Below the pieces are notes generated by a model. The model did no database searches, had not been told where the DNA came from, and saw only the letters and a list, made by a program, of their open reading frames with translations. Shown here piece by piece: positions 1 to 4,116 of a stretch of 9,591 nucleotides of DNA. Source of the stretch: Sphingomonas sp. (GTDB lineage: Bacteria; Pseudomonadota; Alphaproteobacteria; Sphingomonadales; Sphingomonadaceae); NCBI GenBank assembly GCA_021154945.1, contig JAJNQF010000083.1, positions 1 to 9,591 on the forward strand, written 5' to 3'. Position 1 is the stretch's first letter. Each line of letters starts with the position of its first letter. Position numbers and translations under genes: made by a program.

Positions 1-304
1 CCGGGCCTGATCGCCGCGGTAAGGACGTAAAACCGGCCTTCTCGCGCCACGAACGCCAGACCGGACCTCCAACCGCCGTCTCTCGCCGCCTCAAGGTCAG
101 TAACGGCCACCTTCGGGCCATTTGGTTCTCGAACCGCTCGAGACTGGAAATCGCTGACACCGACCGCGCTGTTCACGACTTTCCACACAGTCTGCAAGAT
201 TTTTGCATCAGAGGAAGAAGCGGATGCTGGTCAACTGACGCACAATTGCGAGCATCTGTCTTCTATGCCACCGTACGTCACTCAACGGTGCGGGAGAGAA
301 GACG
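1..304. other. Left-edge region without a convincing gene
   Basis: I see no recognisable gene, RNA or repeat here. One plus-strand frame stays open from the window edge (base 3) to a TGA at 405-407, but its translation mixes Arg, Cys and Trp with no domain pattern. It also overlaps the better supported lipoprotein gene by about 100 bases, so I do not call it. A short inverted repeat GGTTC-TC-GAACC lies near 125-136. The last ~15 bases carry the ribosome binding site of the lipoprotein gene. Confidence 0.5.
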
Positions 305-637
305 ATGCGTTTACAACATGTCTTGTTGGCCTCGGCGGTCGCTTTCACAACCCTGTCGGGGTGCAGCCAAAAATCTAGCACAACTACGCAGGTGCAGAAG
401 CGATTGACGGTTGTTGGCTCGACGGTCGACGTGAAGCGCTTTGTCTCTCTCCAGGGTGCGCTGCGACCTGCTCTGCCAGTGTCCGGCCCCAAGACGCTTC
501 CAAATGGCCAAGCTGAAGCCACGGTCATGCTGCCAACGGCGTTCAGCGGCGAAGACGCCGTACACGCAACGAGGGGGGCACTGGCGGCTGGGCTGAGTTA
601 CACCTTCGAAGATCGTCGATCCGTAACAACGATCTGA
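305..637 (+). CDS. Small predicted lipoprotein of unknown function (110 aa)
   Basis: The protein is probably exported by the Sec pathway and lipid-anchored. It has a short basic start (MRLQH), a hydrophobic stretch at residues 6-16 and a clear lipobox LSGC at 17-20, with Cys20 as the predicted lipidated residue. A Ser/Thr/Gln-rich linker follows (about 21-31), typical of the segment after lipidation. The mature part (~90 residues) has no domain I recognise. The ATG is supported by GGGAG at 292-296, eight bases upstream, and by the signal peptide starting at once. No partner gene is adjacent: the next gene starts 450 bases downstream. The frames on the opposite strand (208-528 and 311-643) lack these signals. 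That it is a lipoprotein is well supported; its role is unknown. Confidence 0.7.
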   Translation: MRLQHVLLASAVAFTTLSGCSQKSSTTTQVQKRLTVVGSTVDVKRFVSLQGALRPALPVSGPKTLPNGQAEATVMLPTAFSGEDAVHATRGALAAGLSYTFEDRRSVTTI

Positions 638-801
638 TTTCACCTAAGGGTTATTTGGCAGTCCCCAATCTTGGCGTTTGTGATGCACAATTCACGGATT
701 TCGCATCAGCTCAGAAACGGCAGGAACTGAAGGCTCCAGCCATGCAAAATACTGGTGCATCTAGGATACCCGTTCAGTGGTCGATTTCCTGGGATGTGGC
801 C

Positions 802-830
802 TCCAAAGCGGACGGTCCGCTTTCCTTCCC
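802..830. repeat. AAAGCGGAC palindrome, copy 1
   Basis: The core AAAGCGGACGGTCCGCTTT (805-823) is a perfect 9-bp inverted repeat around one central base, followed by CCTTCCC. Together with the preceding TCC it is identical over 29 bases to the copy at 1998-2026. As RNA it would form a 7-bp stem with an ACGGU loop and a pyrimidine-rich tail, so a role as a transcription terminator or RNA 3'-end stabiliser is possible but not shown. I associate this kind of AAGCGGAC fragment with intergenic DNA of sphingomonads. Confidence 0.75.
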
Positions 831-973
831 TATCCGGCCATTCCGCTAACGCCCACTATTGGCCATCGAACACCTTGATCCACGTTCCTGATTGCCGCCT
901 TTCATTCAGGTGCTGAGTTGCGGCCGGCCCCCGACACGGTTGGCGTGGGCGGCTCTGTACTGGCGTTCGTTTG

Positions 974-1002
974 GCGGGTTCGAGTCCCGCTCATTGGTTC
1001 CA
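974..1002 (+). other. tRNA T-arm-like fragment followed by TTCCA
   Basis: GCGGG-TTCGAGT-CCCGC (974-990) has the exact form of a tRNA T-arm: a 5-bp stem and a seven-base loop beginning TTCGA. After 11 more bases comes CCA (1000-1002), one base later than in a standard tRNA. I cannot find a matching 5' acceptor strand (ACCAATG or CCAATGA), D-arm or anticodon arm upstream, so this is not an intact tRNA. It may be a tRNA 3' remnant such as is left at integration sites, or a chance match. Confidence 0.3.
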
Positions 1003-1048
1003 CGCGCCCGACCGGACACGACCACTTGCGGCTATTCAGCGTCGCGGT

Positions 1049-1073
1049 TTATGCTGCCACTTTCGCAGCATAA
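1049..1073 (+). promoter_or_regulatory. Hairpin overlapping the ribosome binding region of the 1090 gene
   Basis: TTATGCTGC (1049-1057) pairs perfectly with GCAGCATAA (1065-1073) around a CACTTTC loop, giving a 9-bp stem. Its 3' arm runs into AAGAGGA (1072-1078), the only Shine-Dalgarno-like sequence for the gene starting at 1090. No T-run follows on either strand, so a terminator is unlikely. Partial masking of the ribosome binding site, or a protein-binding palindrome, are possible readings. Confidence 0.45.
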
Positions 1074-1089
1074 GAGGACAGCAGATTAG

Positions 1090-1671
1090 ATGTTAATGCT
1101 CGGCTATGTGCTCGCAGCTACCTTACAATCAATGGCACCGCACGATCGGTTACCGTTGCTACGGGCTGACGCAACGCAGAAGGCTTGTGCTGCCTCGTTG
1201 TCTGTAGTTCAAAGCATGGTCGAAGCCGTAGACACCCCGTTGATATTTTCCGGATGGGATGGTGCTAAAACTTCAGAGATATCGAACTCGATCTATAACT
1301 GGTCGCCAACGCAGTACGCAAAGGGTAATGGCACTGCGTCACCATCCCGAAGTATGATGTCTGAGTTTAAAAATCGTGATTATACGCGTTATAGTGCGGT
1401 GGTTAACTGCCTATCAGTTCGCACATTTCTAAAAAACCGTCGAGTTCGTTTTGGTAAAGTGGAAGTTACAAAAGCTATCGACGCGAAAGATCAAGATGTT
1501 ATGATAGTAGACGTTTCGTTAGCTGCACTTTATTCAACCGGTCAGCACGCGCTCGTAACCAGAGGCCAGTTCGGCACGTTCGGCCAAGGCGGCGGTTGGG
1601 TGCTAGCGTTGGTTCGCGACCGCTCAGGTCATTGGCAAGAAGCGCACGTCGCTCCAACATGGATGTCATGA
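1090..1671 (+). CDS. Orphan secreted-looking protein, lower GC (193 aa)
   Basis: I do not recognise the family. The start is hydrophobic (MLMLGYVLAATLQSMA), resembling a short signal peptide or membrane anchor, though without a strongly basic n-region. Two cysteines (Cys33 and Cys108) could form a disulfide if it is exported. The C-terminal third has alternating hydrophobic stretches (VMIVDVSLAAL) and ends with a glycine-rich turn and a WVLALVRDRSGHWQEA segment that looks like paired beta strands, so a compact alpha/beta domain is plausible. Base composition and codons (many TTA, ATA, AAA and AGT) are clearly more AT-rich than in the r-protein genes, which suggests recent acquisition or weak codon selection. 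The ATG at 1090 has AAGAGGA 11 bases upstream. The in-frame ATG at 1096 is a less likely start. It has no operon partner. It is probably a real gene; its function is unknown. Confidence 0.65.
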   Translation: MLMLGYVLAATLQSMAPHDRLPLLRADATQKACAASLSVVQSMVEAVDTPLIFSGWDGAKTSEISNSIYNWSPTQYAKGNGTASPSRSMMSEFKNRDYTRYSAVVNCLSVRTFLKNRRVRFGKVEVTKAIDAKDQDVMIVDVSLAALYSTGQHALVTRGQFGTFGQGGGWVLALVRDRSGHWQEAHVAPTWMS

Positions 1672-1741
1672 CGTCAGAGTAGGCGAGCGCGTATCGCTTT
1701 CTTCGACTGTAGGACTGGCTTGGTAACCGGTTTGGGAATGT

Positions 1742-1774
1742 CGCCTCCTAAAGCGGCCTGTCCGCTTTCCTTCC
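1742..1774. repeat. AAAGCGGAC palindrome, copy 2 (degenerate)
   Basis: AAAGCGG-CCT-GTCCGCTTT (1750-1768) keeps the right arm and the CCTTCC tail of the other two copies but has changes in the centre of the left arm. The stem is still AAAGCGG/CCGCTTT. A partial unit, AGCGGACATT, follows at 1777-1786. The element lies about 70 bases after the stop codon of the 193-residue protein, a position where an RNA 3'-end hairpin would be expected. Confidence 0.6.
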
Positions 1775-1819
1775 ACAGCGGACATTGACCATTCTCCATA
1801 TACCCGGCAGCTTGCCGAT

Positions 1820-1984
1820 ATGAACCGCCGTATCGTGCTCATCATTTTGCTGGCGCTAATTGTCGGTATGGCGGTTGGCTGGGCAGGTCGGGGGTTAGTT
1901 GCGAACGATCGTTGCCTAGATCGAGGGGGCGCGTGGGATGGGCGTTCTGACAGTTGCTCTCTTTCGGCTACGAACGCCCGCTAA
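1820..1984 (+). CDS. 54-aa membrane-anchored peptide with CxxxGGxW...C motif
   Basis: The reading frame is ATG at 1820 to TAA at 1982-1984. Residues 1-4 are MNRR, then an uninterrupted hydrophobic segment (about 5-22, IVLIILLALIVGMAVGWA) forms one membrane helix or uncleaved signal anchor with a positive start, which predicts that the C-terminus faces the periplasm. The tail holds Cys32, Gly36-Gly37, Trp39 and Cys46 in the spacing C-x3-GG-x-W-x6-C. I know this pattern from small exported proteins of proteobacteria, where the two cysteines are probably disulfide-bonded; the role is unknown to me. The ordered layout of anchor then motif is hard to obtain by chance. The weak point is the start: I see no good Shine-Dalgarno sequence, only a small GGCA/TGCC inverted repeat at 1807-1817. 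Palindrome copy 3 begins 14 bases after the stop codon. Confidence 0.65.
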   Translation: MNRRIVLIILLALIVGMAVGWAGRGLVANDRCLDRGGAWDGRSDSCSLSATNAR

Positions 1985-1997
1985 CTACCGCGCTTCG

Positions 1998-2026
1998 TCC
2001 AAAGCGGACGGTCCGCTTTCCTTCCC
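1998..2026. repeat. AAAGCGGAC palindrome, copy 3
   Basis: This copy is identical over 29 bases to copy 1 (802-830), with core AAAGCGGACGGTCCGCTTT at 2001-2019. It sits 14 bases after the stop of the 54-residue peptide gene and directly abuts the GGGGGAGG-type repeat that begins at 2028, so two unrelated palindrome families meet here. Confidence 0.75.
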
Positions 2027-2027
2027 C

Positions 2028-2077
2028 GATCCTCCCCCGCTTGGGGGAGGTGGCGCCGGAGGCGTCGGAGGGGGAGG
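2028..2077 (+). repeat. G-rich palindromic repeat A (left flank of the DUF559 gene)
   Basis: The repeat opens with CCTCCCCC-GCTT-GGGGGAGG (2031-2050), an 8-bp stem with a four-base loop. It continues TGGCGCC and ends with a second GGGGGAGG (2070-2077). One C-rich arm can therefore pair with either of two G-rich arms. Repeat B (2465-2516) is the same unit in reverse orientation, and repeat C (2558-2606) is in the same orientation. The last base lies six bases beyond the stop codon of the minus-strand nuclease gene. Confidence 0.85.
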
Positions 2078-2083
2078 GGGCGA

Positions 2084-2458
2084 TTAGCTCTCGATGGTGG
2101 TTCGGCGTTGGAGTGCGACGGACGTGATCTGGCGGAGTACGTCGTCGAGGTTGGCTAGCATTTCTCGGGCTGGGTAGCGGAGGACTTGGATGTTTTGGGC
2201 GACTAGCCAGGCGTCGCGGGTTGCGTCTCGTTCTGGGCGGTTGCCGTGGTTGTGAGCTTCGCCGTCGACTTCGACTGCGAGTCGGGCTGGGGCGCAGTAG
2301 AAATCCAGGGCGTACGGGCCTGCGGCGTGTTGCTTTCGGAAGCGTAGATCTTCTTCGTTAGCTCGTAGTGCTAGCCAAAGGGCGATCTCGGGCGGGGTCA
2401 TCTGTTTTCGCAGGCGCTTGGCGTTGCTGCGAGCGGGTAGGGATCCTTCGAGCCGCAT
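2084..2458 (-). CDS. DUF559 / Vsr-like endonuclease domain protein (124 aa)
   Basis: This matches the DUF559 family (small PD-(D/E)xK-fold proteins related to very-short-patch-repair endonucleases) by pattern. A basic helix is followed by MTPPEIALW (20-28), then RFRKQHAAGPY (39-49), DFYC (52-55), and the central strand VEVDGEAH (62-69), followed by a DATRDAWL helix (78-85) and VLRYP (92-96). Asp52, Glu63 and Asp65 are the likely metal-binding cluster, with Glu24 a possible further residue. The length is normal for the family and no motif is missing, so it should be an active nuclease; its substrate is not known. It stands alone, opposite in strand to its neighbours, between repeats A and B. 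The ATG at 2458 is fixed by GGAGG six bases upstream, which is itself part of repeat B. The frames on the other strand (2368-2610) and at 2358-2663 are translations of the repeats. Confidence 0.9.
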   Translation of the reverse strand: MRLEGSLPARSNAKRLRKQMTPPEIALWLALRANEEDLRFRKQHAAGPYALDFYCAPARLAVEVDGEAHNHGNRPERDATRDAWLVAQNIQVLRYPAREMLANLDDVLRQITSVALQRRTTIES

Positions 2459-2464
2459 CGCTTG

Positions 2465-2469
2465 CCTCC
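2465..2469 (-). promoter_or_regulatory. Ribosome binding site of the DUF559 gene, supplied by repeat B
   Basis: Read on the minus strand, the end of repeat B gives GGAGGGGGAGG, then CAAGCG, then ATG. The final GGAGG is a perfect Shine-Dalgarno core at six-base spacing. It decides the start codon, and it means that translation of the nuclease gene depends on the repeat. If the G-rich arm pairs with the repeat's own CCTCCCCC, the site would be hidden. Confidence 0.75.
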
Positions 2470-2516
2470 CCCTCCGTCACGCTTCGCGCGCCACCTCCCC
2501 CTAGCGGGGGAGGATC
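2465..2516 (-). repeat. G-rich palindromic repeat B (right flank of the DUF559 gene, inverted)
   Basis: The reverse complement aligns with repeat A over its whole length, with a few substitutions and a two-base insertion in the middle. The hairpin part is CCTCCCCC (2494-2501), loop TAGC, GGGGGAGG (2506-2513). It starts six bases upstream of the nuclease start codon, so A and B enclose the gene like terminal inverted repeats. Confidence 0.85.
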
Positions 2517-2557
2517 AAGTAGCGGGGCGATCTTAGCGGCGAAGCGTCGACAGCTAC

Positions 2558-2606
2558 AATCCTCCCCCGCAGGGGGAGGTGGCGCCGTAGGCGACGGAGG
2601 GGGAGG
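2558..2606 (+). repeat. G-rich palindromic repeat C
   Basis: This is the third copy, in the orientation of repeat A: CCTCCCCC (2561-2568), loop GCA, GGGGGAGG (2572-2579), TGGCGCC, and a closing GGGGGAGG. With repeat B it makes an inverted pair separated by 41 bases (2517-2557), an arrangement resembling a REPIN (two REP units facing each other). It lies about 165 bases before rpsJ and so may fall upstream of, or inside, the promoter region of the ribosomal operon. Confidence 0.85.
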
Positions 2607-2670
2607 ATAGGGCACCGTCCGATGATGTCCCATTCCTCGCTCGTAACCGGCGAAAACCCGCAACCCCCGG

Positions 2671-2699
2671 TTGCATTTCAGCCGACTCTCCCGTAATGG
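2671..2699 (+). promoter_or_regulatory. Possible promoter of the S10 operon
   Basis: TTGCAT (2671-2676), 17 bases, then TAATGG (2694-2699) is the best -35/-10 pair I can find ahead of rpsJ. Both boxes are weak matches to the sigma-70 consensus. The real argument is context: no gene precedes rpsJ on this strand within about 785 bases, so a promoter must lie between repeat C and 2770. An inverted repeat AACCGG/CCGGTT (2645-2650 and 2667-2672) overlaps the -35 box. Confidence 0.3.
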
Positions 2700-2727
2700 C
2701 CCGCCTTCGGTTTAAACATCAACCAGC

Positions 2728-2753
2728 AAGAGCCCGGAAACGGGCCCGCTCTT
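2728..2753 (+). promoter_or_regulatory. Hairpin in the rpsJ leader
   Basis: AAGAG-CCCG (2728-2736), loop GAAA, CGGG (2741-2744), a four-base bulge CCCG, then CTCTT (2749-2753). It gives a stem capped by a GNRA-type tetraloop, ending 17 bases before the rpsJ start codon. It may be part of an mRNA leader structure of the S10 operon. No T-run of terminator length follows. Confidence 0.45.
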
Positions 2754-2770
2754 TCGCATCGGTAGGGACT

Positions 2771-3079
2771 ATGGACAGCAATATCCGCATTCGTCTGAAG
2801 GCGTTCGATCACCGTGTGCTCGATCAGGCCACTGGCGACATCGCCGACACCGCACGCCGCACCGGCGCGCTCATCCGCGGTCCGATTCCCCTTCCGACGC
2901 GCATCGAAAAGTTCACCGTGAACCGCGGCCCGCACATCGACAAGAAGTCGCGCGAGCAGTTCGAGGTGCGCACGTACAAGCGTATGTTGGACATCGTCCA
3001 GCCGACGCCGCAGACGGTCGATGCGCTCATGAAGCTCGACCTCGCAGCAGGGGTGGACGTAGAGATCAAGCTGGCCTAA
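2771..3079 (+). CDS. rpsJ: 30S ribosomal protein S10 (NusE)
   Basis: S10 binds 16S rRNA in the head of the small subunit. As NusE, it joins NusB in transcription antitermination on rRNA operons and links NusG to the leading ribosome. The family signature RIRLKAFDHR is at residues 6-15, the conserved RGPIPLPT at 36-43, the ribosome-inserted hairpin region at about 44-60, and the DALMKLDLAAGVDVEI tail at the end. At 102 residues it matches the usual 102-103. The frame is open upstream to 2696, but homology fixes the start at the ATG at 2771; the preceding GGTAGGGA is only a moderate ribosome binding site. It is the first gene of the cluster here. No tuf gene lies before it, and an unusually long structured gap separates it from rplC. 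Confidence 0.98.
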   Translation: MDSNIRIRLKAFDHRVLDQATGDIADTARRTGALIRGPIPLPTRIEKFTVNRGPHIDKKSREQFEVRTYKRMLDIVQPTPQTVDALMKLDLAAGVDVEIKLA

Positions 3080-3089
3080 GGGCTGGCGC

Positions 3090-3119
3090 GGCGCGGTCGA
3101 CCGGTAACGGTCCCGCGCC
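3090..3119 (+). promoter_or_regulatory. Long GC-rich hairpin after rpsJ
   Basis: GGCGCGG (3090-3096) pairs with CCGCGCC (3113-3119), and GACCG (3099-3103) with CGGTC (3108-3112), around a GTAA tetraloop (GUAA, GNRA type in RNA). That is 12 base pairs with one two-base bulge, starting 10 bases after the rpsJ stop. The following bases (GTTCGACATT) are not a T-run, so it is more likely an RNA processing, stabilising or protein-binding hairpin than an intrinsic terminator. Confidence 0.6.
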
Positions 3120-3138
3120 GTTCGACATTGGGATACCG

Positions 3139-3342
3139 CCGTCGGTGAAAACCGACGGGGCAGCGTCCCCCGTCACGCTTCCGCATTTGCAGGAGCACCA
3201 GCCCGGGACGGGGGCACGTTTCGTATTTACCGGGTTGAACCGACTCCATTCAGGGCTTTTGCCGGGGATGGGGTCAGGTGGACGCATCATGGAGCTCGCT
3301 CCGGACATGGTCCGCAAGCCCCCGAGGAATAGTCCGACGGGG
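3139..3342 (+). promoter_or_regulatory. Structured leader of rplC with competing hairpins
   Basis: CCGTCGGT (3139-3146) and ACCGACGG (3151-3158) form a perfect 8-bp stem with a GAAA tetraloop. Overlapping it, GACGGGG (3154-3160) can pair with CCCCGTC (3168-3174), so the two hairpins exclude each other. The same C-rich segment can also pair with GACGGGGG at 3207-3214 or with GACGGGG at 3336-3342, the last lying just ahead of the rplC ribosome binding site. One C-rich strand with three possible partners is what a regulatory leader looks like. In other bacteria L4 or other r-proteins control S10 operons through leader RNA; no specific ligand can be named here. Confidence 0.5.
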
Positions 3343-3367
3343 CCTCTGTCTAGGAAGGGACAAGATC

Positions 3368-4114
3368 ATGCGTACTGGCGTGATCGCGAAGAAGATGGGG
3401 ATGACCCGCCTGTTCCAGGAAGATGGTCGGCACGTGCCGGTCACCGTTCTGGCACTCGAAGGCAATCAGGTCGTTTCCGTTCGCGAAATGGATCGTGACG
3501 GCTACACTGCCGTCCAGCTTGGTGCAGGTGTCGCCAAGTCGAAGAATGTCGCAAAGCCGCAGCGTGGCCATTTCGGCAAGGCCGAAGTGGAGCCCAAGGC
3601 CGTCGTCCATGAGTTCCGTGTGAACGCAGACGGCCTGCTCGACGTTGGCGCCGAGATCTCGGCCGACCATTACGTCGCAGGCCAGATCGTCGATATCCAG
3701 GGCAAGACCCAGGGTAAGGGCTTCCAGGGCGGCATGAAGCGTTGGGGCTTCGGCGGTCTGCGGGCAACCCACGGCGTGTCGGTCTCGCACCGTTCGCTCG
3801 GTTCGACCGGTCAGCGCCAGGATCCGGGCAAGGTCTTCAAGAACAAGAAGATGGCCGGCCACATGGGCGACAAGTATCGCACCCAGCAGAACCTCGAGAT
3901 CGTATCGACGGACGTCGAGCGTGGTCTCCTGTTCGTCAAGGGTTCGGTTCCTGGCTCCAAGGGCGGCTGGCTCTTCGTCAAGGACTCGGTGAAGGTCGCG
4001 CGCCACGCCGACGCACCGTTCCCCGCCGGTCTCAAGACCGCAAACAGCAACACCGCAGCAGACACGCCGGCCGAAACGACCGACGCACCTGCAGCCGACG
4101 GCCAGGAGGGCTGA
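3368..4114 (+). CDS. rplC: 50S ribosomal protein L3
   Basis: L3 is a primary 23S rRNA binding protein. It starts large-subunit assembly and reaches toward the peptidyl transferase centre. The start MRTGVIAKKMGMTRLF is diagnostic. The conserved long loop is present: GFQGGMKRW (118-126), THGVSVSHRSLGSTGQ (134-149) and DPGKVFKNKKMAGHMG (152-167). The glutamine in the GQ motif is the site methylated by PrmB in E. coli. At 248 residues it is longer than the E. coli protein (209), mostly because of an Ala/Thr/Asp-rich, probably disordered tail after about residue 216. The open frame extends upstream to 3278, but homology and AGGAAGGGA at 3352-3360 fix the start at 3368. The stop codon lies two bases before the rplD start. 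Confidence 0.98.
   Translation: MRTGVIAKKMGMTRLFQEDGRHVPVTVLALEGNQVVSVREMDRDGYTAVQLGAGVAKSKNVAKPQRGHFGKAEVEPKAVVHEFRVNADGLLDVGAEISADHYVAGQIVDIQGKTQGKGFQGGMKRWGFGGLRATHGVSVSHRSLGSTGQRQDPGKVFKNKKMAGHMGDKYRTQQNLEIVSTDVERGLLFVKGSVPGSKGGWLFVKDSVKVARHADAPFPAGLKTANSNTAADTPAETTDAPAADGQEG
4104..4109 (+). promoter_or_regulatory. Strong ribosome binding site for the GTG start of rplD
   Basis: AGGAGG inside the last codons of rplC lies seven bases before GTG at 4117. It fixes the rplD start at a GTG: the first downstream residues (KIKVSSF) fit the L4 N-terminus, and no ATG is available at the right place. Confidence 0.85.
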
Positions 4115-4116
4115 GC

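Larger units (their letters stand above)
638..1089. other. Gap of 452 bases with a palindrome, a tRNA-like arm and a hairpin
   Basis: No convincing gene lies here. In order, the gap holds the first copy of the AAAGCGGAC/GTCCGCTTT palindrome (802-830), an isolated tRNA T-arm-like sequence (974-990), and a 9-bp hairpin at 1049-1073 just before the next gene. Two short open frames (655-849, TTG start; 892-1089) have no ribosome binding site or protein pattern. The end of the first is encoded by the palindrome itself. Confidence 0.5.

Noticed and set aside
3..407. Plus-strand frame open from the window edge to a TGA at 405-407.
   Set aside because: The translation has no domain or codon pattern, no start is visible, and it overlaps the lipoprotein gene that has a lipobox and ribosome binding site.
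655..849. 64-codon frame with TTG start.
   Set aside because: No ribosome binding site, no recognisable protein pattern, and its end is encoded by the AAAGCGGAC palindrome.
927..1002. Complete tRNA gene ending at 1002.
   Set aside because: No matching acceptor strand, D-arm or anticodon arm can be found upstream of the T-arm.
892..1089. 65-codon frame before the orphan gene.
   Set aside because: No ribosome binding site; it crosses the tRNA-like arm and the hairpin and shows no protein-like pattern.
2028..2606. Repeats A, B and C as a CRISPR array.
   Set aside because: Only three copies, in mixed orientation, with unequal spacing and a gene between two of them; no cas genes are present.
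2358..2663. Minus-strand 101-codon and plus-strand 80-codon frames (2368-2610) rich in Pro and Gly.
   Set aside because: They translate the C- and G-rich repeats B and C and overlap the well supported DUF559 gene.
3090..3119. Intrinsic terminator directly after rpsJ.
   Set aside because: The hairpin is strong but no T-run follows it.
3145..3498. Small plus-strand frame covering the rpsJ-rplC gap.
   Set aside because: It runs into rplC in the wrong frame and lacks a ribosome binding site; the gap is better explained as a structured RNA leader.
3742..4116. 125-codon upstream extension of the L4 frame.
   Set aside because: It lies inside rplC in another frame; homology and AGGAGG place the L4 start at the GTG at 4117.
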